In this document: positions 1 to 12,519 of the stretch, in pieces | How the letters are laid out: every line of letters begins with the position of its first letter | Position numbering within the stretch: the stretch's first letter is position 1 | Assembly: GCA_051530055.1 (NCBI GenBank) | Contig: CM121342.1 | Coordinates: forward strand, 4,464,001 to 4,528,000 | Source of the DNA: Neoechinorhynchus agilis | Lineage: Eukaryota; Acanthocephala | Reading direction: 5' to 3' | DNA length: 64,000 bases | Made by a program: the position numbers and the translations under genes | Notes under the pieces: generated by a model | Seen by the model: the letters and a program-made list of their open reading frames with translations, nothing else | Databases searched by the model: none | Told to the model about the DNA's origin: nothing

Positions 1-1498
1 CCAGAGTGATCCAGAAAGGCGGTGGTGGTGTGAATGATTTAAAATCCGAAAAAGTGCCGCTCTTAAATAAACAAATACAAGAGCCTTAAAAATAAAAAAG
101 ACCATGAATATCGTGAATTACAAAACTTGTTTATTATCACTACAAATCTGCATTAAACTATAGCAAAGAATACAAATTTAGTAACAATAATCACAGCGTT
201 TACTCTTTGCAGTAAGAAATTGAAATTTTATTATCAAAACCGACGCTACACAAAAATTGAAGATTGTCTTTTATTTAATAAATTTATGTTCATTCGAGTA
301 AGCTTTCAAACACACTTTATGGTTTTCGTTTTTGATGTCTAACAATAATTAGCTTTGCTTTTGACTCTCTCTTAGAAACAAAAATATTGCAATGTGATCC
401 AATTTGATAGAAGAAGCAATTATTGAACTTTCAAAATGGCTTAAATGCTCTTTATTTTAAAAAGAGTAGATGGAACGAATTGTTCTATAGGCGAAATCTT
501 TCCGATTAATTGTCCATCATAAATCATTTATTTGTGTCATTTTAATGTACCTAAAGTACTTCTTTACACGTTGGATTTTACTCATGAACATTTAGCATCT
601 CAGGGATTTTAGATTAACATAATCCTTGTCAATTTTGCGTAATTCATCTATGTGAGTTGCAACCCTAATTCGATTAGCTGTTGTTTTAAGGACAATTGGC
701 CGTATATAAATATCACAAGGGCAATCATACAATGTTGAGCAATCTTTGGGTATTAAGGGTTTTTTCGTCTGAAGATGGTCTCCAAACTAAATGGAATATT
801 CTGGAATTTATGGACGTCGACGAATAAAAAATCAACCTTAGTGGAAAATAAGGAACAATTTTCTCAAATTGCCTTACCAACGCTAATTAATGTGTGTTTT
901 TAAAAGTTCATACCTTAAAGGACCTTCTGTCTAATTTCTGCAGAAACACTTTGCAAAGGCGTAAATACGCAAATTGGTACCTTTTTTTCGGGACGTGTTA
1001 CAAGATTATTCATGAGTGCTACTTGTTTTTCCACTCGCTTTGAACTATATAGTTTTTTTTATGTGAGTGTGTGTGTGGTTCGACCATTTTTCGCCATTTA
1101 GAAAAAGTTAGCGCTTCCCCCTCCCCGTATCGAATCCAGTCGAACCATCGACCTGTTGAAGGTGTGAATTTCTACGCCGAATTTTTTCAATGTCAGTCTC
1201 ACATTTCAACGACATTTCGATGTCAAGTAGTGGGTTCGAACGGGTTCTCACAATGCAGACTTCGTCTCGGCGATCGAGTGTTCGATTGTACTGTTGCCGT
1301 AGAAGAGTAGGAAGATTGAAATTTTATTCAAATGAATCACAAGAAGGTGCACTTACCGTCTCCCCACGCTCAGTGACGCTTTACTTTTGTATCTTTTCCT
1401 CGCTCCTCTTGTTGTGCAACTGTTTCTTCGACTACATAGAGCGAGAGGACGGAGAACGATTTCTTTTTTTTTTGATAACCACAAAAGTGCAGATAAAC
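1..1498. other. Non-coding, AT-rich; no supported gene
   Basis: I see no convincing coding sequence here. The first ~45 bases resemble bases 57238-57283 (both read ...GTGATCCAGAAA.GC.GTGGTGGTGTGAAT), so the window edge starts inside a dispersed repeat. The last part, from about 1440, is probably the 5' flank of the gene at 1499: a T-rich tract is followed by a GTGCAG acceptor a few bases before its ATG. Confidence 0.5.
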
Positions 1499-2763
1499 AT
1501 GATGCCACCGGTCGTTTTCCGTGGAAAGGTTAATCGAAATCCTACTTCTCCCCACATCCGGCAAGAACCCAATATAATTCTACAAGCTCAAGTACTTGTA
1601 TACCAACCTGAGTACACGACTCAGTCCTGCGCACCGGATAAACTACACAAAATTGTCGATTGGGTCTATCACAACAGGCAAAGTAACTGTGAGTTTTGAA
1701 CTTTCAAACAACAAAATGTTAAAACTCTTGATCGCCTATAGACCAAAGTGCAACGATGAAGTTTAGTCCACGCGGCATTAGTCTCGAGTATTTACCAAGA
1801 GTTCCAATGGCGTCGGCTTCGTCTCCATTCATAATGCATTCGAATCGATATGACGAGAACCGATTGATTTTATCCAAAGATCCAGTCACCTTTAAGACGA
1901 GAAATATCAAGGGTCTTTGGCTAGATCCAATACACCAATCTTTCATCGCAATCGTTGTTGGGTATAGATCAAACTCAAAAAATCCTTCAAACCAAGTAAC
2001 CGACGCCTATATAACAAATCCAATTGAACACCAGTATCTTGTAATTGTAGTTAGTTTAATTCACGCCAACAATCAACAACCAATGTCTGCAACTAACGAA
2101 GCTCAATATATCGTTAGCAGATTTCATAAGATGATGAGGGTTGGACGACAAGTGAGAAACAAATACGATGAATACGTTGTGTCATCTTCACCAAGTTCAG
2201 ACAGGCAAGTTAACAAGTTTAGACATCCAGATCTTCCTTCTGGTACAAACGGAGGACGTAGACGTTGTGGTCAAAGTATGGATAGACGGCGAAAAGCTCG
2301 GGCTTTGATTGACCAGAATACTCGTACTTCATGGGTGTCCAAAGGTAATCAGAATCGACGTGAGGCAGAAACTCAAGTGAATGGAGTCACTTTAAGAAAT
2401 AATCCGGGGTTAAGAAATGCCAGTAAGATGGTACGGAGACGATCGTGTAGTCAGCCAAGTAGGTGTCCGGGTGAAAATGAGAACAGTCCGGATATTGACA
2501 CAAGTTCCGATCGATGTGATAATGATTCAGATGATCACGGAAGGTGTGACGATGTAAGGAAACTTGAGAGCGGGTCCAACTCATCGACGGACACCATTAA
2601 TAACGGAGAGAAACATTTCGGGTTAGTCGTATACAATGAAGGAAGCAGCATTGAGAAGTCTAATCGGTCAAATAGACATTCTGAAAAAATGCAGAAGGTA
2701 GAAGAACGTGCCGCGTATGTGGGATCCAATGAGGATGTCAAATTTACAATGTTTTTTCCATAA
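1499..2763 (+). CDS. Two-exon protein, possible PTB/PID-domain adaptor
   Basis: Two exons, 1499-1688 and 1742-2763, are joined by a 53-nt GT-AG intron in phase 1, giving about 400 residues. The start is the first of two tandem ATGs, six bases after a GTGCAG acceptor. The N-terminal half (about residues 1-200) has short beta-like stretches (IILQAQVLVYQ, MKFSPRGISLEYLP, QSFIAIVVGYR) ending in a helix-like segment (AQYIVSRFHKMMRVGRQ). That order loosely recalls the phosphotyrosine-binding domain of FAM43-like adaptors; this is a weak inference from pattern only. The C-terminal half is basic, Ser/Arg-rich and then acidic, and probably disordered. No catalytic motif is visible. The open frames and the clean intron make the gene itself likely. 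Confidence 0.6.
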
Positions 2764-3241
2764 TAAGTGTAGAATTTAAACTGTTCAAGTTTAGATACTT
2801 TGTTTCGATCTATTTTTGTGGTCGCTGATAAAATTAGGTGTCACTGAAAATGGCCGAGTATTCTATCCAATCACGTTGCAGACTTGCGTAAAACGATTTA
2901 CTAAAGACGAAAATGATAATTATTTAGCGTTTCACGATCGCGATTTTAACGTTTAACTAATCAATAGACCCAATTCCTCTAACATTCTATCCATTATTCA
3001 GTTCTTATTTCTCCGAACTCGTATTTCAACTATTTAACACTCTCTATTTCTGGGCCTTAGAACCTCCCACCGTTTTGTTTCTATTTATGGACCAAAGAAA
3101 AATTCAATACTATGGGCATTATTATGCTGAAAGGGAGAATAGCAACTATTAAATAATAAAATATGCCTTAGTTCCAAAATAAAGGTTTATCGAGCTCCTC
3201 TTTGTGACTACTGATCCTACGTACATACAACTCCTCGGCGG
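2764..3241 (+). other. Intergenic, AT-rich
   Basis: No gene supported. An AATAAA-like stretch near 3152-3182 (aataataaaa, aaaataaagg) could serve polyadenylation of the upstream gene. Confidence 0.4.
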
Positions 3242-3931
3242 ATGAATATTTTATTTAAAGAGATACACGGAGTGAAAGAGCAACTTGAGAGATTAACGCC
3301 CGGACCAGATTTCGAAAAAACTATATCTCAAATGAAATCAGAGCTCGAGTTAATTCACCAGAAGCTTGACAAGTGTCTTACTATTGGAATGGATTGCAGC
3401 GATAACTCATGTTGGAATTACCAGCAACCGACTAAGGCGAACGTTCAATGCGTAAATAACCGAGAAAACGTGAACCAAGTATGTGCGCACCATGAGTATG
3501 AGAATGTGGAATTTAATAGGAGTCAGCAAATCGCGAATGTTGACAGAAGAGTCACGAAACCTCCAGCACCTTCTTACCCGAGTTTTAGTGATCACCTCAC
3601 CAATCCAATGTTGATAGGTAATCCATCACTTCTGATGAATACACTAGCTAATCAGTTCGGTGTTGCTGTTGATTCTCCAGAACTTATTAGAATCATCCAA
3701 AATCAGCCGTTGTTCATGGCTAATAGACGGACTTTTGCAAATCTGATTTGGGACATGAGCTCAAGTGAAGAGGCGGTCCTTACGGCTAGACCATCACCTG
3801 TCCCAGAGGAAATGAAAGCTAAAGCGTGGGGGAAACGGCATGGTTTGAATAAGAAGAGCAACTTAAAGAGCAGGAACGGCACTCGAAAGGACGCTCTCAG
3901 TGTCAAAACTGTCAGTTTTAAATTTTAGTGA
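3242..3931 (+). CDS. Hypothetical protein with N-terminal coiled coil
   Basis: An uninterrupted 228-codon frame. Residues about 5-45 are a likely short coiled coil (heptad-like Leu/Ile/Met in KEQLERL..., SELELIHQKLDKCL). The centre contains four cysteines, and the C-terminus is strongly basic (KKSNLKSRNGTRKDALSVK). I do not recognise the family. No splice acceptor is obvious at the ATG, so this could be one exon of a longer gene, perhaps continuing from the gene that ends at 2763. Confidence 0.4.
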
Positions 3932-5367
3932 TGTACAGGACACATTATTGTGTTGTTGATTGTGTAGAAAAAGATTTAATACATTAACAAGCGTTGTTTT
4001 TGAGAATTGGGGCAAGCCAAAATATCAATTCGTTGCCAGAAACGCCCAAATCATATTATAATCTCGATATAGTTTCTAATTGAGCATTATAATACTTATT
4101 GAAAATTAAAACTGCTCATGATTGTTGTATAGTGGCTACAAAATTTTGTAAATTTATTGAATCGATAATTGCCTGAAAGTTATTACAACGTAAGTTCGTC
4201 TCGTCAATCAAACCATTTTTGCTACCTCTAATATGAACGGTCTCCCTACTGCCGATCCAAGAAAATCTGAGTAAGGGTTTTATCGTTAATTTTAAGCATT
4301 ATATCATCTGAGTCGTTTCATCGCACAAATTAAAAATGCCACGATTAAAATTGATGTGATCAGCAAATAGCAAATCGATAATATAGAAAGGCTTTTCATG
4401 GACAAAATCTGATCAATTGAATTGAGAGATGTTAAGGAGGGAGCCAAGTGGCTAGAGGTCGGACTTTTACCAAGAAGGTCCGGAATTTATGTCCAAAGAC
4501 TATTTGCTTCTGCCAGGAAGGACATCCAACTATAAATTTTAATTACTCCATTAAAGTCCTCTAGCAATAGAGGCACCTTCGCCGAATTAAAAAGTGAATA
4601 CTTTCTCTTGGGGATTAATGGTGTAGAAATAAAACAAAGGGCATTTCGCTGATATTTGATGTAATTAAATTTCCCATGTTGTGTGGCATTCGGATATGTT
4701 CACCTATTCTGACTGATCCAAATAGTGCTTATCAGTTTATCTTGAATTCTATTCATCAAAATGTACGATCGCTTAAAATCTTCGGATAAACCCGTCAAAA
4801 GGGTAGCGTTGAAATATGATTCTGGTATCCTAAGCGTTTTTTTTCGATGGAGTTTATTAGGAAATCCAGTATCATTATTAGTTCCTGATTACGGACGAAT
4901 TTCGTAACACATCGCACTTCTTTTCAAATGTGCCTACAAATTGGAATTTCTTATTTTGTAAACTCCTCCCGGACCTTTAAAGCTCCGAACTGCAACATGA
5001 ATAGCTTTTTAAATGTTGTTTCATTTTTTTAATCAGAATTTTTTTAGATTAGATTCTCTGCAAATACAATGAGAACCCAATGAGAGGTTCTCAAGAATTC
5101 ATATTCATCGAATGGATCTATGGTGCACTTATATCCGTGAAAGTGAGCTAAGATTTGTTCACCAAGTTACCTTAATCGAACGTCTTTCAAGTGTTGTCAA
5201 AACAACGAATGGCCAAAATAAGGGTTTTGTTTCCGTCCTAGCGGTATTCGGTCTCAAACTCGAGGATAAATACGGAGGTTCAAATAGTGTGCGTGTCACA
5301 CTCCCTTGCTCTTAATCAAACGAGATCGCTCTTCATCGCTTCGAACGTCGCTTTTATTCTGTTCAAG
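3932..5367. other. Intergenic, AT-rich; no supported gene
   Basis: Long spacer without a convincing gene. Short frames near 5112 do not show family features. The segment just before 5368 supplies the acceptor (TTCTGTTCAAG) for the next gene. Confidence 0.4.
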
Positions 5368-6793
5368 ATGCAAGGACATTCTTCATATTATAATCGTGGG
5401 AATCAACCTCATGGTGGCAGTAACGAATTTCGGTCGAACGAATACACTAATCATGGTTGCATCGATCGACAGACCTTTGTAAGATCACCAATTTCACATC
5501 AAAATCGGCACCATCATCCGAGATGTCACAATGAACGATCTCACGAAGCTTACGGATATAGCGAACAATATGGCAATGAGGCTTATCAGAAGGAGTTAAG
5601 TGGAATTAATAAGATAAATAGAGTGGAGAACCTAAGATACGACCGAAGTTATTACCAACCACGAAGAAAATTAGAACAATCGAATGTTGCTGGCATCCAA
5701 GCTCCATGTGAAAACGATCATTTGGAAAACTACACTGATAATCTTGAGGGGTATGCCACGGCAAATGAAATCGGTCCAATGATAAATCTCGAAGAACATA
5801 TAGTAGATCATGAAATACCACTTGAATCTGCATTGGATCTCCATCCGGATATGCCGGTTGAAGAAAAGAAACCCTCGCTGATGAATGAAGTACCCCCGAG
5901 ACTCATAAAGAAGTCGCTAGATGAGCCTGCAGCAACATATAAGCAATCGGTGTGGATAAAGTATCTAAAACCACCTAGGCTTCCGGTTCCGGGGCCCATA
6001 ATCATTAAAGAAATTCGGGAAAAGCAGCAGCCTCAACCTCCACCGATAATAATTCGTCAGAAACCAGAAATCCCAAGGACTCCTCCACCTCTGATTCTCC
6101 GAGAAAAGCCTCCATGTGCACCGCGAATTCCAAAAACTCAAGTCTTGATCAAACGGATTCCTCCCCCTCCTCCGAAACCAAGACAAGTGATAGTGGAGCG
6201 CTATCCTCCACTGCCCCCCAAGCCGCGTGACATTATAATCGAGAAATGGTTACCTTATGCTGCTCCACCGAAACGTAAAGTGATTGTTCATCGAGCACCA
6301 CCACCAAAAGTGGAGGAACCAACGAGAAATCTGATAATTCAATACGTCGCAAAGAACCCGGAGGTGATGAGATGTTATAAAAACCTAGGAATCGATGAAG
6401 TTAATCCAGAAATGTATGAAGCACTTTATCGTAGTCAACTCTTGGATCCTAATTGTCTAAAGCATGCAGCGGCTGAGGAAGGAATCCTTGATGTAGTTGT
6501 AAGTTTTTGATTAGCGTTTGCATCATCTTCATAATTTAGGAATCAAATAACTGTTGCCCGGTTTATATGCAGTGCCCAAGTCGAAGGTTCTATGCCCCTT
6601 GCATGGCACGAAAGCGATTATCAATGTGTCAATCGATACCTCCTTGCAATTACATTCCTAGTGACATTTGTGAGGCAAAGGTAAGTTTGAAATACGTTGT
6701 TCCATTTCCTAAAATCAATTTGGTTAGACACTTAGTTGTGGCGACATTCAAGAATGGGAATGTGAGGATTGCTGTAATGAGGAGTGCTCATGA
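5368..6793 (+). CDS. Proline-rich repeat protein with cysteine-rich tail, 3 exons
   Basis: Three exons: 5368-6498, 6540-6680 and 6728-6793, with GT-AG introns of 41 and 47 nt (both GTAAGT donors, ATTTAG and GGTTAG acceptors), all in phase 0. The ATG directly follows TTCAAG, a likely cis or trans acceptor. The N-terminus (about 80 residues) is rich in His, Asn and Tyr. The middle repeats a unit of the type P-P-x-P-x-x-x-I-I-I-(E/R)-(K/R) at least six times (e.g. KPRQVIVERYPPLP, KPRDIIIEKWLPY). Then comes a short folded-looking stretch around GIDEVNPEMYEALYRSQLL. The last two exons encode a tail with about 15 cysteines ending CEDCCNEECS. No signal peptide is apparent. The repeats and disulfide-like tail suggest a structural (cytoskeletal or cuticle-type) protein; that role is inference. 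Confidence 0.75.
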
Positions 6794-7384
6794 TGAGACT
6801 TCTTATTTAGTTTAATATTAGACTGCAATAAATGCGATTCTTTGCACGAATCCAAATCAACAAAATCAAAAAATGTAGTATTTCCGACAATCAGTGAATG
6901 TTTTTTAACGAGGAAGCCTAAACATTTATTTTTTATCTAAAGTGCTCGTTAAAAAACCATTCGTTTTACGTTTTAATTTTGAATGCTGGTCCATATTTGG
7001 CCACCTATCGTCAGCAATCGATCGCTTAACTTTCAAAAAAGGAAACATCCAGTAGTAATATTTTTTAAATCTTTTTCGGCGCACTCAACAGTTAGTTAAG
7101 CAATGCATCCAGACGTGGCTCTTTTTTTATTATTGATTTCGTACAGATCATCGACCGGAAGCTTCGGTGATAGGGAAATTCATATCTGCTTATAAAAATT
7201 TGGAAGTTTCATCTTTTCAAATTGAAATTCACGTGGCGTACGAATTGGATTTGAAAATTTGCTGCAAATCTTCCTTGATGAGCTCTGCGCCTGACTATGA
7301 AGATCAAACGATAGATATTTCCTTTTGTATCGATTAAATGGTCAAAGTAAAGTCCAAGCTACGAAATTTAATCTGACTCAAAGA
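6794..7384. other. Intergenic spacer
   Basis: No gene seen. AATAAA-type signal follows the upstream stop (ctgcaataaatgcg near 6823-6836). Confidence 0.5.
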
Positions 7385-8320
7385 TCAATCAACATCATTT
7401 AGGTCCTTTGGATCATCATCGTCCAAGTCAATTAGTTGGTGATTCTTGAACGGTTCGCCGGCGACCATTTCTTTGGGATCATTAAAGTGCTCGGACACTT
7501 GAGGAGGTACGCTCGAATCACTGAAATGTACACTATTCCAACCGTAGTGTCCAGCTATCAACGACGACGTTTTTGTAAAGAAATAATTTTGAGCGCAATC
7601 AAAAAACCGTCTACAACAAATGTTCTTGTTAAAACGACAATTCTTAAGAACACTTGAATTAAAACGTCCCACAGAATGTCGTCGATTTCGTACAATCTTG
7701 TTATCTAACGGAACTCTTTCCTCAATGGAATGGATGTTCGAGACTCCGCATCTTTCATCAATCAACGGTCTACGTTCAAGAGCGACTCGTCTCCTTATCG
7801 TCAGTTCAAAACTATCGCTCAAGAGCATTCTGAGTTCTTTCAATTGTTTGTTCGTTAATTCATATAAATCACTGTCGCCACTTTTTATACTATGATTCGC
7901 ATACACTGCAATGATCGTCGCAAAATCCTCACGGAATTGCATTTCAAACTCTCGAATATTGGACACAATGTCCAAGGAACCTTCCAGGACCAAATGTAAT
8001 AGAACCAAAATGCATTTATGAATGGATCGAATAGTTTGCCCGAATCTCAATAACAGCATCCTACGCTCTAGAGCACTCATTATTAAACACCGTCCTTCAT
8101 TTAGACGACTCAATGATGAAAGTTCGGCCAATTGTTTCGGTAATGGACCTCCCGGACTATCGTTTGTTGCTTCTGCAATCAAAAGTTCGACTGAGTTTTG
8201 TCCACATAATATCCCAATTGACTTCCTTAACATTAAATCGAGTTTTATATGGAGATAAATACATCCAAGAGACCTGTCCGGAGCTAATGGAATCGCTGAA
8301 TCTCGGTTGCTTAGTAACAT
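7385..8320 (-). CDS. Hypothetical protein, 311 aa
   Basis: A single 311-codon frame on the minus strand. The protein is mostly alpha-helical in character, with Leu-rich stretches (ELIKILVLLHLVLEG-like region around residues 95-120) and an acidic C-terminus (LIDLDDDDPKDLNDVD). Arg/Cys-rich residues lie around 205-245. I recognise no family, signal peptide or clear membrane segment. The length and biased composition argue for a real gene; the exact 5' end is not certain, because no acceptor sits directly at the ATG. Confidence 0.5.
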   Translation of the reverse strand: MLLSNRDSAIPLAPDRSLGCIYLHIKLDLMLRKSIGILCGQNSVELLIAEATNDSPGGPLPKQLAELSSLSRLNEGRCLIMSALERRMLLLRFGQTIRSIHKCILVLLHLVLEGSLDIVSNIREFEMQFREDFATIIAVYANHSIKSGDSDLYELTNKQLKELRMLLSDSFELTIRRRVALERRPLIDERCGVSNIHSIEERVPLDNKIVRNRRHSVGRFNSSVLKNCRFNKNICCRRFFDCAQNYFFTKTSSLIAGHYGWNSVHFSDSSVPPQVSEHFNDPKEMVAGEPFKNHQLIDLDDDDPKDLNDVD

Positions 8321-9383
8321 TCACAATCTTCACGAAAATTTAACTTTAGGTTTCCGGCCCAAAAAGTAGCAAATGTTCATCAAAGACCTTTTTGTGTGCG
8401 CAGAACACGATGTCAAAATCAACAACAATCAAATCTTTGTAAAATTGCCAAAAACATATTAAAAAAAGGTTCATTATGGCAGAATTTAAATAAAAACACC
8501 AATAATTTTAAAAATGTTTTGAATTGAGTATAAAAATTAAAAGAATTTATTGATTTCAATATTTGGGAACAACCTCGTGGATGCTTAAACGTTTATTAAT
8601 AATTAAAAACCTTGATAAAGGCGTACAAGATTGTGCCGAAATATTGGAATCAATTCTTTTAATTTTTACGGAAAATACAAATTAATTTTTTTAAATACGA
8701 CATCGTCGTAAAGCTTCTGATTTTCTTGGCTGTGAACGCAAAACGAATCGTCGGGATTATTAGGTTCCAGTTTTTTTCAATGACGCCTAAAACTCTGAAC
8801 AGAACTAAATTTATTCTTAGACTGCAAATAAAAATTATTAGAATTAAATTATTACCAATATTCATTATGGATTTAATCGATATTGAAATACATTAAAACG
8901 AATGATTGATTTTGTACAATATTCGGAACGTCGTATAAAAATCTTGCAAATTTGTCTAACTGAATATTCGTCTTTTTTTACAAAATTAATAACTTTTCGA
9001 TTCACACTTTAATCAGCACAGATCAAACGGAAAAATATCTACGGAGATTCGTTCAAAATCCAATAATAACCGTGATCGAACGAAACAAAAAAGATTTGGT
9101 TTACGAAAAAAATAATAATTTTTCTAAAACATTAATTGCTTTCACATTGGATTTCGACAAATTAAATCGAAAGTTTTTTGATTACAAAATAGAACAACGC
9201 GATTAAAAAATTGAATTTCTTTGTTGCATTTCAATCATTAGGAACTGTCTCAAGTCTATAACAAATAAAAGTTACAAAAACCAAATAATTAAAAAGAATA
9301 ATTTAAGTATGACGATAGAACCCAGGAAGTTTCATGTAGCGAAATGATGGAAGAGTAAAAAACCGGGATTTCCGGTTTTCGGC
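8321..9383. other. Very AT-rich non-coding; upstream region of U1
   Basis: No coding gene is supported. The final ~80 bases are the expected place for the proximal sequence element of the U1 promoter, but I cannot identify a specific motif without sibling genes. Confidence 0.4.
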
Positions 9384-9547
9384 ATACTTACCTGGTTCCG
9401 GAGTTAACGGTGGTCAGGAAGGCCGTTCTCCCGGGCAGAGGCCCTTCCATTGCACTTCGGCGGTGGCTGACGTCTGCGATTTCTCCAAATCGGGGAAACT
9501 CGGGAATGGAATTTTTGGGTGTGGGGATTGCGTTCGCGCTTTCCCCT
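9384..9547 (+). ncRNA. U1 spliceosomal snRNA
   Basis: The 5' end reads ATACTTACCTGG, identical to the U1 sequence that pairs with the GT donor. The remainder follows the U1 order: a stem-loop II-like segment, then CCATTGCACTTCGGCGG.GCTGAC (U1 has CCATTGCACTCCGG...GCTGAC), then TGCGATTTCTCCAAAT..GGGAAACTCG (stem III), an Sm site AATTTTTGG, and the 3' stem-loop GGGGATTGCGTTCGCGCTTTCCCC. The length (~164 nt) is normal. This shows directly that the organism has an ordinary U1 able to recognise GTAAGT donors. The 3' end is set by the closing of the last stem. Confidence 0.95.
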
Positions 9548-10580
9548 TTAAATGGAAAATAAAGATAAATCGATCGGTAAATCGAGTCTCGATTTTTTTG
9601 TCCTTAGATTTTTTCGTAGGGCTCTCGTTTTATGCGTCATTTTCGATTCCATGGATCCGTCTCCAAAATGAATTTTGTTTCTATAAAACGTTTCCGAATT
9701 GAGAATTTTCTTGCGAGTTAATTCAGGGTTTTTTCCTCAACGTCCATTTACCAATTTTCGTATCGCCTTCCGAGTTTTTCCGTTGGTAAGGCATTTTAAA
9801 TCTTTTGAAAACAGTTTCTTGGGATTTTGTAGTAACAATCATTTTTTGGACTGTCGTAATTTGAAATGGCTGCTCACAAGATTGAGAGTTTCAATATCGG
9901 CAATGAATTTTAAATTGAAAACGGTTATTTTTCTGATTTGATGGAATCGTTTTATGACCAACAAACGTATTTTTTCACTGACATAAAGAAATTGGGATTA
10001 TTCGATGGATTTGTCTCTTTTCGATTTCATCGTATCCGCCAATTCGAGAATGGAAGATGTGGTTGTCGTAGCCATCGGAGTTATTTTTTTTGATCGAATT
10101 AAACTGCTCGAAGTCATGAAAAGCGTTATCCTTGGATTTAGGAAAACTTTGGTACCCAACTTTTCATTCACCGCATAAACGATGATAATTCATTGAGAGA
10201 GAAAAAATCCTTTGGTTGATAAAGTTTTATTTAAAACTTAATAAAACAAAGACCTATTTTTTATCAAAATAATTTAATGGCCAATAATCAGCGCGTTTCC
10301 TCTTGTCAGCATTTTCGGTTTCTAACTCCGATTCATATAAGAAATTCTTTGCAGCGAACAATCATAGGGATTTTAAAATGAACATTTAATCACCGAAATT
10401 CCTAAGAAAAAAGCCTAAAACCTAAAAGTTTTCTTTCTTTTATCGAAAGAGAAAGTGGACTCACAGAATAAATCATTTTTTAAAAGGAATAAAAATGTAG
10501 AACGCCGAAAACTGTTCTACCCAACTTTTCATTCGTCGCAAAAAAGATGATAATTACGTTTATTTTCATATCCAAAATAT
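9548..10580. other. AT-rich spacer between U1 and the 305-bp array
   Basis: No gene supported; several short open frames have no family features. Bases 10547-10615 share a piece (...AATATCAG.TTGAAAATGTCGAGTTTA) with the direct repeats at 12.9 and 14.7 kb. Confidence 0.4.
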
Positions 10581-10599
10581 CAGCTTGAAAATGTCGAGT

Positions 10600-12517
10600 T
10601 TAAGGTTGGAATCGGAGGTTGAGAGTGCTGACTACTGGGCAGTTGGGTCCTTGAACTCTAGGACATCCAAAATGTACCCATTGGCCAAGGTACACAAATG
10701 TCCGACAACGAGGATGTTGAGAGATTCGTTGCAGGGAATCCATGACATTGTACCATTGAAGATTGATAAAGGATATGGATATTGCGTTACCAATCGTGAA
10801 CAGTATCAAGAGCCTCGTTTCAAGATATTAATGGGAATTCAGTTCAAGTGTCTTAATGTTTGTCCTACTCTGAAACTGGAAAAGGAATTGAATGCATTCC
10901 TTGGCTGATGAAGCAAAATAAAATTGGGTGTGCTGACTACTGGACAGTTAGGTCCTTGAACTCTAAGACATCCAAAATGTACCCATTGGCCAAGGTACAC
11001 AAATGTCCGACAACGAGGATGTTGAGAGATTCGTTGCAGGGAATCCATGACATTGTACCATTGAAGATTGATAAAGGATATGGATATTGCGTTACCAATC
11101 GTGAACAGTATCAAGAGCCTCGTTTCAAGATATTAATGGGAATTCAGTTCAAGTGTCTTAATGTTTGTCCTACTCTGAAACTGGAAAAGGAATTGAATGC
11201 ATTCCTTGGCTGATGAAGCAAAATAAAATTGAGATTGCTGACTACTGGGCAGTTTGGTCCTTGAACTCTAGGACATCCAAAATGTACCCATTGGCCAAGG
11301 TACACAAATGATCGACAACGAGGATGTTGAGAGATTCGTTGCAGGGAATCCATGACATTGTACCATTGAAGATTGATAAAGGATATGGATATTGCGTTAC
11401 CAATCGTGAACAGTATCAAGAGCCTCGTTTCAAGATATTAATGGGAATTCAGTTCAAGTGTCTTAATGTTTGTCCTACTCTGAAACTGGAAAAGAGATTG
11501 AATGCATTCCTTGGCTGATGAAGCAAAATAAAAGTGGGAGTGCTGACTACTGGACAGTTAGGTCCTTGAACTCTAAGACATCCAAAATGTACCCATTGGC
11601 CAAGGTACACAAATGTCCGACAACGAGGATGTTGAGAGATTCGTTGCAGGGAATCCATGACATTGTACCATTGAAGATTGATAAAGGATATGGATATTGC
11701 GTTACCAATCGTGAACAGTATCAAGAGCCTCGTTTCAAGATATTAATAAGAATTCAGTTCAAGTGTCTTAATGTTTGTCCTACTCTGAAACTGGAAAAGA
11801 AATTCAATGCATTCCTTGGCTGATGAAGCAAAATAAAAGTGGGAGTGCTGATTACTGGGCAGTTTGGTCCTTGAACTCTAGGACATCCAAAATGTACCCA
11901 TTGGCCAAGGTACACAAATGTCCGACAACGAGGATGTTAAGAGATTCGTTAGAGGGAATCCATGACATTGTACCATTGAAGATTGATAAAGGATATGGAT
12001 ATTGCGTTACCAATCGTGAACCGTATCAAGAGACTCGTTTCAAGATATTAATGGGAATTCAGTTCAAGTGTCTTAATGTTTGTCCTACTCTGAAACTGGA
12101 AAAGGAATTGAATGCATTCCTTGGCTGATGAAGCAAAATAAAATTGGGTGTGCTGACTACTGGGCAGTTTGGTCCTTGAACTCTAAGACATCTAAAATGT
12201 ACCCATTGGCCAAGGTACACAAATGTCCGACAACGAGGATGTTGAGAGATTCGTTGCAGGGAATCCATGACATTGTACCATTGAAGATTGATAAAGGATA
12301 TGGATATTGCGTTACCAATCGTGAACAGTATCAAACCTCGTTTCAAGATATTAATGGGAATTCAGTTCAAGTGTCTTAATGTTTGTCCTACTCTGAAACT
12401 GGAAAAGGAATTCAATGCATTCCTTGGCTGATGAAGCAAAATAAAATTGAGATTGCTGACTACTGGGCAGTTTGGTCCTTGAACTCTAAGACATCCAAAA
12501 TGTACCCATTGGCCAAG
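10600..12517. repeat. Tandem array, 305-bp unit, about 6.5 copies
   Basis: The motif TGCTGACTACTGG recurs at 10626, 10931, 11236, 11541, 11846 (with one change), 12151 and about 12454, a fixed 305-bp spacing. Each unit has long open frames on both strands (117 and 91 codons), but 305 is not a multiple of three, so no frame crosses units. Sequence variants alternate between neighbouring units (GGGCAG with CTAGGAC versus GGACAG with CTAAGAC in the first five copies), a dimeric higher-order pattern. The last unit is broken at ~12520 by a piece of RFC2 sequence. Confidence 0.9.
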
Positions 12518-12519
12518 GT

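Noticed and set aside
1225-1260. tRNA-like GGGTTCGAACGGG box
   Set aside because: No matching A box, acceptor stem or anticodon arm could be placed around it.
9463-9702. Protein-coding frame over the U1 region
   Set aside because: It overlaps the U1 snRNA, whose sequence explains the conservation.
10839-11114. Minus-strand 91-codon frames in the 305-bp array as genes
   Set aside because: They repeat in every satellite unit, lack family features and overlap open frames on the other strand.
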